The translations under genes were made by a program, and so were the position numbers. The notes beneath the pieces were generated by a model that was given only the letters and a program-made list of their open reading frames with translations, was not told where the DNA came from and did not search any database. Below, in pieces: positions 50,508-60,251 of a stretch of 64,000 nucleotides of DNA (position 1 is its first letter; the number at the start of each line of letters is the position of its first letter). The stretch is taken from NCBI RefSeq assembly GCF_023698535.1, contig NZ_JALJCL010000001.1, positions 310,001 to 374,000 on the forward strand, written 5' to 3'. The DNA comes from Halorientalis regularis (lineage in GTDB: Archaea > Halobacteriota > Halobacteria > Halobacteriales > Haloarculaceae).

Positions 50508-51505
50508 CCGACCTCGGGAAGATCGACCGCGACGTGTTCCGGGACGTGATCTACCCCTCGCTGGGTGCGAATCGGGACGACGTGGCGCTGGGCCCCCAGC
50601 ACGGAATCGACTTCGGCGTCGTCGAGGTGGGCGACCGTGCGGTCGTGATGGCGGCCGATCCGGTCTCGCTGCTGCCCGAACTCGGGCTCGAACGGGCGGG
50701 GCGCTTCGCGCTGGAGATCGTCCTGACCGACGTGGCCGTGTCCGGCATCCCGCCGACACACCTGGCGATCAGCCTGACGCTCCCGCCGGACTGGAGCGAC
50801 GAGGACCTGGCCGCGGTGTGGACCGGGCTCGCCGACCACGCCGAGCGGTTGGGCGTGAGCATCGTCACGGGCCACACCGCGCGATACCCCGGCGTCGACA
50901 GTTCCTGGGTCGGCGGGGCGACGGTGCTGGGCGTGGGCGACCCCGAGGACGTGGTTCGGCCCGACGGCGCGAGTCCCGGCGACGACCTCGTGCTGACCAC
51001 GGGGCCGGCCGCGGAGCTGACCGGCCTGTTCGCGACGCTGTTTCCCGAGCAGCTGGGACTGGACGCCGGGACGGTGGCGACCGCGCAGGAACGGGTCGAC
51101 GACATCGCGGCCGTCGCCGACGCTCGCGCGGCCTTCGAGGGTGGCGCGGTCACCGCGATGCACGACGCGACCGAGGGGGGCGTCGCCGGCGGCCTGGCGG
51201 AGATGGCCAGCGGCGCGGGCGTCCGGTTCGAGATCGAGTCCGACCGGGTACCGATGGCCCCGGGCGTCGAGGCGGTCTGTGACGCCGTCGACGTGGACCC
51301 GTGGACGGTGTCCAGTGCCGGCACGCTCCTGATCACGGTCGAGTCGGGCGACGGACGGGCGGTCGCCGAGGCGGTGCGACGGCGCGGAACCGCCGCGGCC
51401 GTCGTCGGGTCCGTGACCGACGGCTCGGGTGTCGCCGTCGACGGCGAGGCTATCGAACCGCCGGATAGCGACCCTGTATGGGACGCCTTCGAGCGATTCT
51501 CGTGA
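50504..51505 (+). CDS. AIR synthase/HypE-like protein
   Basis: 333 residues from ATG 50504. The N-terminal AIRS domain shows AADPVSLLPELGLERAGRFAL and FALEIVLTDVAVSGIPPTHL, and the C-terminal half HDATEGGVAGGLAEMASGAG, closest in pattern to HypE and AIR synthase-related proteins. No C-terminal Cys, so not a true HypE. Translationally coupled to the ABC ATPase. Thiamine biosynthesis begins from AIR, so a role in thiamine or pyrimidine-precursor metabolism is a fair but unproven inference. Confidence 0.8.
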   Translation: MTDLGKIDRDVFRDVIYPSLGANRDDVALGPQHGIDFGVVEVGDRAVVMAADPVSLLPELGLERAGRFALEIVLTDVAVSGIPPTHLAISLTLPPDWSDEDLAAVWTGLADHAERLGVSIVTGHTARYPGVDSSWVGGATVLGVGDPEDVVRPDGASPGDDLVLTTGPAAELTGLFATLFPEQLGLDAGTVATAQERVDDIAAVADARAAFEGGAVTAMHDATEGGVAGGLAEMASGAGVRFEIESDRVPMAPGVEAVCDAVDVDPWTVSSAGTLLITVESGDGRAVAEAVRRRGTAAAVVGSVTDGSGVAVDGEAIEPPDSDPVWDAFERFS

Positions 51506-51527
51506 GGGCGTCGGGCAGTCGGGACGG

Positions 51528-52454
51528 TCAGGTCCGGAGGGCAGCCCGAGTCAACACCGCGAGGCCGAACGGGACCCAGCACGCCGTCAGCGCGACGACG
51601 CCGACGAGTGAGACGACGCCCACGCCGGGTAACGCGATCAGGACGGCCGGCGCGAGTACGCCCCAACCGCCGAACACGACCATCCCGACCTCCGGGATCG
51701 AGAGGAGGTAGCCGATCACGAACAGCGTGCAGAGTCCGACGACGACGTTGACGGGTGCCGGGAATGCGGGGAACAGCGAGGCGAAGAGAAACACGGGGTA
51801 GAAGGCGAACATCGTCCCGACCTGGATGAGCGACTGGGGCGTCAGCGGAACCCGGACGCGGTCGAAGGACTGCTCCTTGTAGTCCGTCCGCGTGGCGTAG
51901 CCGGCCGTCGTCGCGCTCGCACCGCCGCGCTGACTGCCCGCCTCTCGCCAGTCGGGCCCGCCGTCGGCACTCCCCGCCGTGGCCTCGGCCGTCTCCGTCG
52001 ATCCGTCCCTGCCCGCCGATCCGCCTGCCCCCGCCGTCTCCGCCGATCCGCTCGCACCGGTGTCGGAACTCCGGGACGAGCGATCTCTGCCCGTCGTGCC
52101 ACGGGCCGAGTTACTGGCGGTGCGATCCGTGGTTCGCTCCGCCTCGCCCTGGCCGGTGGTGTCGTCCGACCCGTCCGTCTCGTGGGATTCGTCCGCGTCG
52201 GTGTCGTCCGCTGCCCAGCCGGCACCTGCGACGTACTGGCGGTGGCCCAGTCGGTCGTAGCGGGCCCGTTCGTCCGGGTCCGTCAGGACCTCTTTGGCCC
52301 GCGTGATGCGTTTGAACTGCGTCTCCGCGTCGGGGTGGTCGCTCACGTCGGGGTGGGTCTCCTTGACCATCTCGCGGTAGGCCGCCTGTATCTCCTCGCG
52401 AGACGCGTCGGGCGGCACGTCGAGCACGTCGTAGAACGTGGGCTGGGCGTGCAT
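51528..52454 (-). CDS. J-domain membrane protein
   Basis: 308 residues from ATG 52454. J domain at about 5-70 with HPD (KETHPDVSDHPD). A low-complexity Ser/Thr/Gly/Asp-rich linker spans about 85-195. Three or four membrane helices follow near the C terminus (FAFYPVFLFASLFPAF, VVVGLCTLFVIGYLLS and further). It probably recruits DnaK to the membrane. It lies between the thiamine-type operon and menB in the opposite orientation. Confidence 0.88.
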   Translation of the reverse strand: MHAQPTFYDVLDVPPDASREEIQAAYREMVKETHPDVSDHPDAETQFKRITRAKEVLTDPDERARYDRLGHRQYVAGAGWAADDTDADESHETDGSDDTTGQGEAERTTDRTASNSARGTTGRDRSSRSSDTGASGSAETAGAGGSAGRDGSTETAEATAGSADGGPDWREAGSQRGGASATTAGYATRTDYKEQSFDRVRVPLTPQSLIQVGTMFAFYPVFLFASLFPAFPAPVNVVVGLCTLFVIGYLLSIPEVGMVVFGGWGVLAPAVLIALPGVGVVSLVGVVALTACWVPFGLAVLTRAALRT

Positions 52455-52600
52455 CGGGGGTTTCTGGTGGGGTGGGTGGGTAGTTGCGGGGCGACACCGA
52501 ACGGGCACGGGTTCGGGATTCGTTCACACGGAGTTACGCGAGCGTGCTGATAAATCTCCCCCCGCGTTCTCGGCGCTGATACCGATCGTGACCGTGAACC

Positions 52601-52610
52601 TATTTGACGA
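52601..52610 (+). promoter_or_regulatory. TATA-like box of menB
   Basis: CTATTTGAC (52600-52608), about 27 bases before ATG 52630; a second AT box GATAAATC lies around 52549-52556. Confidence 0.45.
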
Positions 52611-52629
52611 CACCGACCCGAGTTCGCGT

Positions 52630-53505
52630 ATGGTCTCGGCACTTTTCGACGACGACCGCTGGGAGGCGGTCGACGAGTTCGATTTCGAGGACATCACCTA
52701 CCACCGCGCCAAACAGACGGGTGCGGTCCGGATCGCCTTCGACCGCCCCGCAGTGCGCAACGCCTTCCGCCCGCCGACCGTGGACGAACTCTACGTCGCG
52801 CTCGACCACGCCAAACGCCAGACCGACGTGGGCTGTGTCCTGCTGACCGGCAACGGCCCGTCCCCGAAAGACGACGGCTGGGCGTTCTGTTCCGGCGGGG
52901 ACCAGACCGTTCGGGGACCGGACGGGTACCAGTACGACGAAGAGGGCAAGACCGGCCGTCTGCACATCCTCGAAGTCCAGCGGCTCATCCGGTTCATGCC
53001 CAAGCCGGTCGTCTGCATGGTGCCGGGCTGGGCCGTCGGCGGCGGCCACTCCCTGCACGTCGTCTGTGACATGACGCTGGCCAGCGAGGAACACGCGAAG
53101 TTCCTCCAGACCGACCCCGACGTGGCCTCTTTCGACGCCGGGTTCGGGTCGGCCCTGCTCGCCCAGCAGATCGGCCAGAAGAAGGCTCGCGAGGTGTTCT
53201 TCCTCGGGAAGACCTACGACGCCGACGAGGCCGAGGAGATGGGTATGGTCAACGAGGTCGTCCCCCACGAGGAACTGGAGGAGGTCGCGCTGGCCTGGGC
53301 CGAGGCGATCAACACCAAATCGCCGACCGCGATCCGGATGCTCAAGTACGCCTTCAACCTCGCCGACGACGGGATGGTCGGCCAGCAGCTATTCGCCGGC
53401 GAGGCGACCCGCCTGGGCTACATGACCGAGGAAGCACAGGAGGGCCGGGACGCCTTCGTCGAGGGCCGCGAGCCGGACTTCTCCGAATTCCCCTGGCATT
53501 ACTAA
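52630..53505 (+). CDS. menB: 1,4-dihydroxy-2-naphthoyl-CoA synthase MenB
   Basis: 291 residues from ATG 52630. Family hallmarks: FCSGGDQTVRGPDGY, PGWAVGGGHSLHVVCDMTLA and DPDVASFDAGFGSALLA. The C-terminal FPWHY is typical. Cyclises OSB-CoA to DHNA-CoA in menaquinone synthesis. It stands alone here, 6 kb from menF-menD and about 6 kb from menA-menC-menE. Confidence 0.95.
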   Translation: MVSALFDDDRWEAVDEFDFEDITYHRAKQTGAVRIAFDRPAVRNAFRPPTVDELYVALDHAKRQTDVGCVLLTGNGPSPKDDGWAFCSGGDQTVRGPDGYQYDEEGKTGRLHILEVQRLIRFMPKPVVCMVPGWAVGGGHSLHVVCDMTLASEEHAKFLQTDPDVASFDAGFGSALLAQQIGQKKAREVFFLGKTYDADEAEEMGMVNEVVPHEELEEVALAWAEAINTKSPTAIRMLKYAFNLADDGMVGQQLFAGEATRLGYMTEEAQEGRDAFVEGREPDFSEFPWHY

Positions 53506-53574
53506 TAATAGACCGACATTATTCTGGCTGTGAGCGAGCGACCGAACCGGGGGGAGCGGTCTCTCGATAGATAA

Positions 53575-53586
53575 TTTTTATAAATC
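53575..53586 (+). promoter_or_regulatory. TATA box of the exported metalloprotease-like gene
   Basis: TTTTTATAAATC centred about 27 bases before GTG 53607; one of the strongest TATA boxes in the window. Confidence 0.6.
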
Positions 53587-53606
53587 CTCAGTCATATCTC
53601 CGGGGT

Positions 53607-56600
53607 GTGTCAGAGGTGACTTTTCGACGGTTACGGGTCGCCGCGCTGATCGTCGTGGCGGCGACGGTCTTCGGTCTCGCGACGGGGACGGCAACGGCTT
53701 CGGGAGCGGTGACGGCCACGAACGCGACCGCAGTCGGGGGCGCACAGCAGGCCACCGTCGAGGTCGTCGTGGTCGAAGCGGGATCGGAGGATCCGATCGA
53801 TGGGATCAGCGTCTTCGCGGAGTGGGACGGCGGGTCGGTACTCAGAGAGACCGCGCCCAACGGCCGGGTACTGCTCGACGTGCCACGAGGGGGCCGCGTC
53901 GAGGTCACCGTGGTGTCCCAGCGGTACCACCGCGACTCGCCGTTCGTAATCGAGAGTGCCGCTGCCGGGGAGGTCGTCGTGCCGGTGACACCCTTCGGGA
54001 ACGCGCCGCCGACCGCCGGGGACGTGACGGTCTCGACGACCGCGGGGGCGGCGGTGTCGGGGACCTTCGACGCGACCGATCCCGACGGCGGGTCGCTGGA
54101 GTACACTATCGTCCAGCGGCCGACCCACGGAACGGTCGAGTTGGCCGGTGACGAGTTTACCTACCGGCCGCCAGCCGGCTTCAGCGGGTCCGCCGGGTTC
54201 CAGTATCGGGTGCGCGACGGGAACGGCGGGACCGATACGGCTAGCGTCACGGTCGAGGTCCGGGAGGCGGGCGGTGGCGGCGTCTCGCGGGTCGCGTTCG
54301 ACTACCGGAACTACGGCCCCGACCCGAACCTGGCGGTCAACGGCGACCGCCGGTTCGCGGCGTTCCCGTCGCTGGACGGGGCGACCGTCGGCGGCGCGAC
54401 GGTGTCGGTCCGGGAGCGCGGCGACAGCGGTTACGCCGGGACCGTCGTCGTGACCGGTGACATCACCTCCTTCAGCGTCGGCGGGGTGGAACACTGGATC
54501 GACAACGTGACGCTGTCGACCGGAGCGACGACACGGACCGTCCGGTTCTCGAACCTGCGCCAAGCACAGCCCTACGAACCGGGCGACACGATCACTTCGG
54601 TGCCGACGGGCGTCGAGATGCGCGTCGAACCCCTCGCCCGCGAGGATGGATCGACCTACTCGGGGACTCCACAGGTCTCGAACGGCAAGTACTGGTTCGG
54701 GAACACCAATCTCCGGTTCCTGCTCGACAGCGTCGGCTCCGGCGCGCCGAGCATCGACGCGTCGTCGCTTCAGATCGTTCCATACCCCGTTCCCGTCGGG
54801 ACCGAGCCCGAAATCAACGTGCAGATCAGCAACGCGGACTCGGCGTCGGTTCTCGTCGACCCGACCGGGACCGGAGAGACGGTGGACGTGCCGCTCGAAA
54901 ACCTCGCCGGCGATCTCTGGAGCGCGAGTCTCGACGACGCCGCCGTTCTGGACGGTCTCGACGCGGGGGCCGAGGTCGACCTGACGATCCAGGTGAAAAA
55001 CGACGCCGGGACAACGACGCTGGATCGATTCTACGGCGGGTCGCCACCGGACGGGGTCGCGTCGACGACCGATCCCGACCTCGATTACTACCTCTTCGAG
55101 CAGGTCAGGGACGCGGCGGTGGTCGTCGGAGAGCTGGCCGACGAGCCGGTCGCCGCGGACGCCATACCCAGTCGTGAGGGACGGAATCAGTGGCGCTTCG
55201 CCCGGGAACTGTACGTCAACAACTATTACGGCTCCGGGAACGGGTCGATGGGAGCCGTCGGGTTCGATCTCGAACTGTTCACCAACGACGGCGACCTCTA
55301 TCAGGTCGAGGGAACGCGATCCACTTACGAGAACGACGACGCACATCCGCGGTTCGCGGCGGACCTCCGGGCGGTCGTCGAGTCGGAGATCGTCTTCGAG
55401 CGGTTCGACGTCTGGATCGCGTCCCACTCGGGCGAATCGCTCGGCCGGGCGTTCTTTTGTCCGCAACTCCCCGAGAAGGGGCTCCGAGCGGAACTCGATT
55501 TCTATGGGTGGGGGTGTGACAAATCCGGGTCCGGGGCCCGGACGGTGTACGTGACCGCGACCGGACTGGTGGGTGACGAGGGACACGGGACCGACGTGTG
55601 GCTCCACGAGTTCGGCCACGACCGGGGGCTCGACGACCTCTACGAGGGCGGGAGTTCGATTGCGACGCTGATGGGGTCCGGGGCGAACTTCCGCCGGATC
55701 GGAACCCTCAGCCGGATCGGACTGAACGACGGCTCGTGGGACCCGGGGGTCGAGTGGCTCGACACGGATCCGATTCCGGTCGCCGACCTCCCGTCGGGCG
55801 GGCGGACCGTCACGGTGCCGCGGCTCGAAACGCTCGATCTCGGCGACGAAGTGCCGGTGATCGAGGGGAAAAAGACGGTCAAGTACCTCGACGAACAATC
55901 GACGTTCGTTCCGGGGTACCGTCCGGCACCCCTGTCCGAGACGCCGGTCCTCTGGCTCTACCGGGCGGCTCCGGGGACTCTCGGCGGCGAGGTCAGAGAG
56001 CGGATCGGCACTCTCACCGACGTCGGCGAGTCGCTACGGCACCCGCTCGGTATCAGGTCGCCCGAACACGTCCGGTTCGAACTGACTGACAAGAGCGACG
56101 GCGAAGCCACGCTCGCCGTCGAAACGACGACGCCGCGGCCGAACACGTACACGGTCGTCATGCAGGATCGAGTACGAACGGGACCCGACCGGATCATCGC
56201 CGCGCCCGACGACCGGACCGACGGACAGGACCTCCATCTGGTCGCGATAGACGACCGGGGCCGACGCGTCGGCGTCACTGCGAGCGGCGAGTACGTGACC
56301 GAGATTCCGGGGGCAAGAGCGTCCGGCGACCGAGACGGGCTGGAGTGGGTCTCGGTCCCGCGGGACGCCGACGTCCGGTTCCGCGTCCGGAGCGACAGCG
56401 CGGCCTCGTCCCCGACGACGGAGGGCGCCGCCCGCGGGAACGTGACCCTCGCCTACCGGACGGCGGTCACGCGGACCGGGGACGACCCCCGGATCGTCCG
56501 ACGGAACGGTAGCTACGCGGTGGCGGACGCGGCGACGGGCGTGGCGACCAACCGAACCGTGGAACCGGGCGCGAGTGTGCCGGCCCTGGACGCGCGGGTC

Positions 56601-57011
56601 GTCGCCGTAGCGGCGGCGAGTCCGCGGACGGCGAGCCCCGGCGAAGCGGTCGCGTTCGACGGGTCCTCGTCGTTCTCCCTCGACGGGTCGGTCGAGCGGT
56701 ACGCCTGGGACCTCGACGGGGACGGGAGTACCGAAGCGAGTGGTCGGCGGGCACAGACGTCGTTCGCGGACGCCGGCACGCACACGGTGTCGCTGCTCGT
56801 CACGGGATCGGAGGGGCTCACCGACACCGCGAACGTCACTGTCTCGGTCGCGGCGGCCGACGACCCGAACGACGAGGACGACGGGTCCGGGACATCGGCG
56901 GGCGACGGTCCCGGGTTCGGCGTCGTCGCCGCGCTCGTGGCGCTGACGCTCGTCGTGGCTCGACTCCGTCGGACGTCCCGCGAGCGAACCGAAGGGACTC
57001 GCCGAAACTGA
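53607..57011 (+). CDS. PGF-CTERM surface protein with M6-like zinc-metalloprotease motif
   Basis: 1134 residues from GTG 53607. Signal peptide at about 1-32; a cadherin/Ig-like domain (about 133-240). HEFGHDRGLDDLY at 667-679 is a zincin motif of the M6/immune-inhibitor type with His667, Glu668 and His671. A PKD domain lies near 1000-1075 (AFDGSSSFSLDG, YAWDLDGDG). The tail GPGFGVVAALVALTLVVARLRR is a PGF-CTERM sorting signal for archaeosortase. Likely an S-layer-anchored protease or adhesin. Confidence 0.85.
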   Translation: MSEVTFRRLRVAALIVVAATVFGLATGTATASGAVTATNATAVGGAQQATVEVVVVEAGSEDPIDGISVFAEWDGGSVLRETAPNGRVLLDVPRGGRVEVTVVSQRYHRDSPFVIESAAAGEVVVPVTPFGNAPPTAGDVTVSTTAGAAVSGTFDATDPDGGSLEYTIVQRPTHGTVELAGDEFTYRPPAGFSGSAGFQYRVRDGNGGTDTASVTVEVREAGGGGVSRVAFDYRNYGPDPNLAVNGDRRFAAFPSLDGATVGGATVSVRERGDSGYAGTVVVTGDITSFSVGGVEHWIDNVTLSTGATTRTVRFSNLRQAQPYEPGDTITSVPTGVEMRVEPLAREDGSTYSGTPQVSNGKYWFGNTNLRFLLDSVGSGAPSIDASSLQIVPYPVPVGTEPEINVQISNADSASVLVDPTGTGETVDVPLENLAGDLWSASLDDAAVLDGLDAGAEVDLTIQVKNDAGTTTLDRFYGGSPPDGVASTTDPDLDYYLFEQVRDAAVVVGELADEPVAADAIPSREGRNQWRFARELYVNNYYGSGNGSMGAVGFDLELFTNDGDLYQVEGTRSTYENDDAHPRFAADLRAVVESEIVFERFDVWIASHSGESLGRAFFCPQLPEKGLRAELDFYGWGCDKSGSGARTVYVTATGLVGDEGHGTDVWLHEFGHDRGLDDLYEGGSSIATLMGSGANFRRIGTLSRIGLNDGSWDPGVEWLDTDPIPVADLPSGGRTVTVPRLETLDLGDEVPVIEGKKTVKYLDEQSTFVPGYRPAPLSETPVLWLYRAAPGTLGGEVRERIGTLTDVGESLRHPLGIRSPEHVRFELTDKSDGEATLAVETTTPRPNTYTVVMQDRVRTGPDRIIAAPDDRTDGQDLHLVAIDDRGRRVGVTASGEYVTEIPGARASGDRDGLEWVSVPRDADVRFRVRSDSAASSPTTEGAARGNVTLAYRTAVTRTGDDPRIVRRNGSYAVADAATGVATNRTVEPGASVPALDARVVAVAAASPRTASPGEAVAFDGSSSFSLDGSVERYAWDLDGDGSTEASGRRAQTSFADAGTHTVSLLVTGSEGLTDTANVTVSVAAADDPNDEDDGSGTSAGDGPGFGVVAALVALTLVVARLRRTSRERTEGTRRN

Positions 57012-57061
57012 CCCACCGTTCGTCGGGAACGACCGGGCCTCCGACACTCGACCCGCCCGAC

Positions 57062-57071
57062 CACTTATTAC
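57062..57071 (+). promoter_or_regulatory. TATA box of the second exported surface protein gene
   Basis: CACTTATTAC, about 28 bases before GTG 57095. Confidence 0.5.
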
Positions 57072-57094
57072 CGATAGCGTGACAATCGCCGTCC

Positions 57095-59197
57095 GTGACG
57101 AGTAGCGCGCGGAGTCTCGCGGTCGGCGTACTCCTGTTCGCGGCGGTCGGGGCCGTCGCCGGGGTCGGAGCCGGCGCGACCGGTGCACAGGTCGCCGACG
57201 AACCGACCGACAACGGGAGCCTCTGGGCACGGACATACTTCACGAGTGCCCGGGACGAGTGGGACCAGCGGATCTACGGCGTCACGCGGACCGACGACGG
57301 TCTCCTGCTGGTCGGGACGGGCCGGAACGACCTGTTCGGCGACGAGGTGGTCGCGTACGCTGCCGAGACGACCCGCGACGGTCGTGGGACCTGGGGCCGG
57401 CCGTACATGCACGCCGCGACGCACACGCGCGCCCTCCACGACGGCCTGAAACTCGACGACGGCCGGTACGTCTTCGCCGGGACGACCAACGCCCCGTCGA
57501 TGACCGGCGTGGGCCAGTACCTCCTGTTCGACAACACCGGCGACATCCACACCTGGCGGTACGCTCGCGGCCACGGCGCGTTCTACGACGTACTCTTGCT
57601 GAACGCGACCCGCGTCGTCGCCGTCGGCTCCGAACGGATCTGGGCCGTAGAGACCGCCCGTGGTGACGGCGGCCGTACGTGGACCCACACACCGCTGAGC
57701 GAGGTTACCCTCCGGGCCGGGACGCGGGCCGAAGACAGCATTCTCGTGGCCGGCACACAGGAGAGGAACGACGGCAGGACGACCGGCTACGTGGCCGAAC
57801 TGGGGCCCGACGGCGACCGTCGATGGCGCCGGACGGTCGGTGGGCAGTCGGTTCGGTTGCAGGCTATCACGACCGTCGGAGACGACATCGTCGTCGGCGG
57901 GACCGACGGTCAGGGCGGTTGGCTGGCCCGACTCGCCGCGGACGGGGACACGCTGTGGACGCGAAGACCGTTCCCGGACGGCGGCCGAGTCGACGCGGTC
58001 GCGAGCGGCCCGGACGGGACGGTACTCGCCGCGGGCGAGACGGGGAACGGCACCGGTGTCGTCGCCCAGTTCGGCGCTGGCGGCCGGACGGTCTGGCGTG
58101 GCCGCCACGGCGCGGAGATCAACGGACTCCTCCCGGTGCGAAACGGAACGACTGTCGCCGTCGGCGCACGGTCTGACGGCGGCCATCTCGACGCCTACGC
58201 CACACGCATCGACTTCCGGCCCCCGGCGGCCGCCATCACGGTCGGGACCGACCGTGCGGAAGTCGGGAACACGACCGTCAGGCTCCGAGCGAACGGCTCG
58301 ACCGACAACTTCGGCGTCGCCCGATACCACTGGGACACCGACGGCGACGGCAGGACGGACCATACTACCGAGGAGCCGATCCTGCGGTACGTCCCGGCAG
58401 AGACCGGCACGATCCGGCCACGAGTCACGGTCGGAGACGCGAGTGGCAGAACGGACACGGCCACCGCGACCACGGCGATCGACGTGACGGACACGACCCC
58501 ACCGACCGCGGTGTTCCCCCGACCCTCGTCGGGAGTGGTGGCCGCCGGAGAACCGACCATCCTGTCGGCGACCGGGAGCCGTGACAACGGCGTGATCCGG
58601 GCCTACCGCTGGGACTTCGACGGCGACGGCAAGCCCGAGACCACGACCGATAACGCGGCGGTCGTCCACACGTTCGACGGGCGAAACCGAACCTACGAGG
58701 TCGGGCTGACGGTCGTCGACGGAGCGGGACAGCGCGACACCACCTCGCGACTGATCGAGACCAGGCGAAACGACCCGCCGGAACTCGCCCTGTCGGTCGA
58801 CCACGTCGCCTCGGAACTGTACGACGACGGCTACGAGGCCCGGCTCGTGGCCGACGTGACGAACACCGTCGGGAACGCGACGGTCCGGTGGCGACTCCCG
58901 AACGGGACCATCCTGACCGGTCGGGCGATCAGCTTCGAGTTCCAGGAACTGGGGAGTACAGTCGAGGCGAGCCTCACCGACGAGTGCGGCGGGTCGGACT
59001 ACGAGGTCATGGAGTTGACCCGTGCGGCCGAGGGCAAGACCGTCAACCGGAACGCCGGGGACCTCCCGACGACCGAGCGCGAGGAGACTGGAGCGAGCAT
59101 CGAGAGCGAGCGAACGGCGACCGCCGGTCCCGGACTCGGCGCTGTGGCCGGTGCCCTCGCGCTGCTGCTGGTGGCACTGCTGTTGGCACGCGATTGA
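57095..59197 (+). CDS. PGF-CTERM-like surface protein with beta-propeller-like and PKD domains
   Basis: 700 residues from GTG 57095. Signal peptide about 1-30. Residues 35-370 contain repeated blocks (DDGLLLVGTG, DDGRYVFAGTT, EDSILVAGTQ, GDDIVVGGTDGQGGW, PDGTVLAAGETGNG) like beta-propeller blades. Two PKD-type domains follow (YHWDTDGDGRTD and YRWDFDGDGKPE). C-terminal AGPGLGAVAGALALLLVALLLARD resembles a PGF-CTERM anchor. Adjacent to the M6-like gene with a separate promoter. Confidence 0.8.
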   Translation: MTSSARSLAVGVLLFAAVGAVAGVGAGATGAQVADEPTDNGSLWARTYFTSARDEWDQRIYGVTRTDDGLLLVGTGRNDLFGDEVVAYAAETTRDGRGTWGRPYMHAATHTRALHDGLKLDDGRYVFAGTTNAPSMTGVGQYLLFDNTGDIHTWRYARGHGAFYDVLLLNATRVVAVGSERIWAVETARGDGGRTWTHTPLSEVTLRAGTRAEDSILVAGTQERNDGRTTGYVAELGPDGDRRWRRTVGGQSVRLQAITTVGDDIVVGGTDGQGGWLARLAADGDTLWTRRPFPDGGRVDAVASGPDGTVLAAGETGNGTGVVAQFGAGGRTVWRGRHGAEINGLLPVRNGTTVAVGARSDGGHLDAYATRIDFRPPAAAITVGTDRAEVGNTTVRLRANGSTDNFGVARYHWDTDGDGRTDHTTEEPILRYVPAETGTIRPRVTVGDASGRTDTATATTAIDVTDTTPPTAVFPRPSSGVVAAGEPTILSATGSRDNGVIRAYRWDFDGDGKPETTTDNAAVVHTFDGRNRTYEVGLTVVDGAGQRDTTSRLIETRRNDPPELALSVDHVASELYDDGYEARLVADVTNTVGNATVRWRLPNGTILTGRAISFEFQELGSTVEASLTDECGGSDYEVMELTRAAEGKTVNRNAGDLPTTEREETGASIESERTATAGPGLGAVAGALALLLVALLLARD

Positions 59198-59300
59198 CCT
59201 CGCGTCCTGCAGTCAAGCGGGCCGGCACACGGTGTCTGCTGTACTCAGTTCACGGACGGAGTGGCAACCTTCACACGGCTGGACCACCAACTGTACAGCA

Positions 59301-60251
59301 ATGGCAACGGCAGACGCGGAGGTATCGCGCACGAAGGCGTGGCTGATGGCCGCGCGGCCACAGACCCTGCCCGCAGGGGCCGCTCCGGTCGTTGTCGGGA
59401 CGGGACTGGCGCTCCACGACGGGGTGTTCGCGCCGGCCGCGGCGATAGCGGCACTGCTCGGGGCGCTCCTCCTGCAGGTGGGGACCAACTTCGCCAACGA
59501 CTACTACGACGCCGTCAAGGGGACCGACTCGGCCGACCGCGAGGGGTTCACTCGCGTGACCGCCGGCGGGTTGATCGAACCCGCACGCGTCAAGCAGGCG
59601 ATGGCTGCGACCTACGCGCTGGCGGTCGTCGTCGGCCTCTATCTCGTCTACGTCGGCGGCCTCCCGATCCTCGTCGTCGGGCTCTCCAGCATCGCTGCCG
59701 GCATCGCCTACACCGGCGGGCCCTGCCCCTACGGCTACCGCGGGCTGGGCGATCTGTTCGTGTTCCTCTACTTCGGCGTGATCGCCGTCGTCGGGACCTA
59801 CTACGTGCAGGCCGCGGCGGCACTCACGAGCGTCCAGCCACTCGCGATGGGGATTCCCGAGGGCACCGTGACCGCGGCCGCGCTGGTGGCCAGCCTCCCG
59901 GCAGCCGGGCTCTCGACCGCGATCCTGATCGCGAACAACGTCCGCGACAAAGAGGAGGACGCCGCGGCGGGCAAGCGGACGCTGGCGGTGCTCTTCGGCG
60001 ACACCTTCAGCCGGATCGAGTGGCTGGCGATGGTCGGCATGGCCTACGTCGTCCCCGTCCTGTTCGCGCTGGACCCGGCCTTCGGCCTCCCCGCGCTCGC
60101 GCCGCTGGTGACCCTGCCGCTGGCCGGCAGGATCGGAGCCACAGTGATGAACCGCACCGACGGCGCGGCGCTCAACCCGGCACTCGAACGAACCGGCCAG
60201 TTGCTGGCGGCCCACTCCGCGCTGTTCGCGGCCGGCCTCGCACTCGCATGA
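59301..60251 (+). CDS. menA: DHNA polyprenyltransferase MenA
   Basis: 316 residues from ATG 59301. The UbiA prenyl-diphosphate motif NFANDYYDAVKGTDSADR (NxxDx4D type) is near residue 70 and a second Asp motif NNVRDKEEDAAAGKRTL near 215. About eight membrane helices. Attaches the polyprenyl chain to DHNA. The end overlaps menC by four bases. Confidence 0.95.
   Translation: MATADAEVSRTKAWLMAARPQTLPAGAAPVVVGTGLALHDGVFAPAAAIAALLGALLLQVGTNFANDYYDAVKGTDSADREGFTRVTAGGLIEPARVKQAMAATYALAVVVGLYLVYVGGLPILVVGLSSIAAGIAYTGGPCPYGYRGLGDLFVFLYFGVIAVVGTYYVQAAAALTSVQPLAMGIPEGTVTAAALVASLPAAGLSTAILIANNVRDKEEDAAAGKRTLAVLFGDTFSRIEWLAMVGMAYVVPVLFALDPAFGLPALAPLVTLPLAGRIGATVMNRTDGAALNPALERTGQLLAAHSALFAAGLALA

Noticed and set aside
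53631-55898. 755-residue minus-strand frame under the surface metalloprotease gene
   Set aside because: Antisense shadow; the plus strand has signal peptide, zinc motif and sorting signal.
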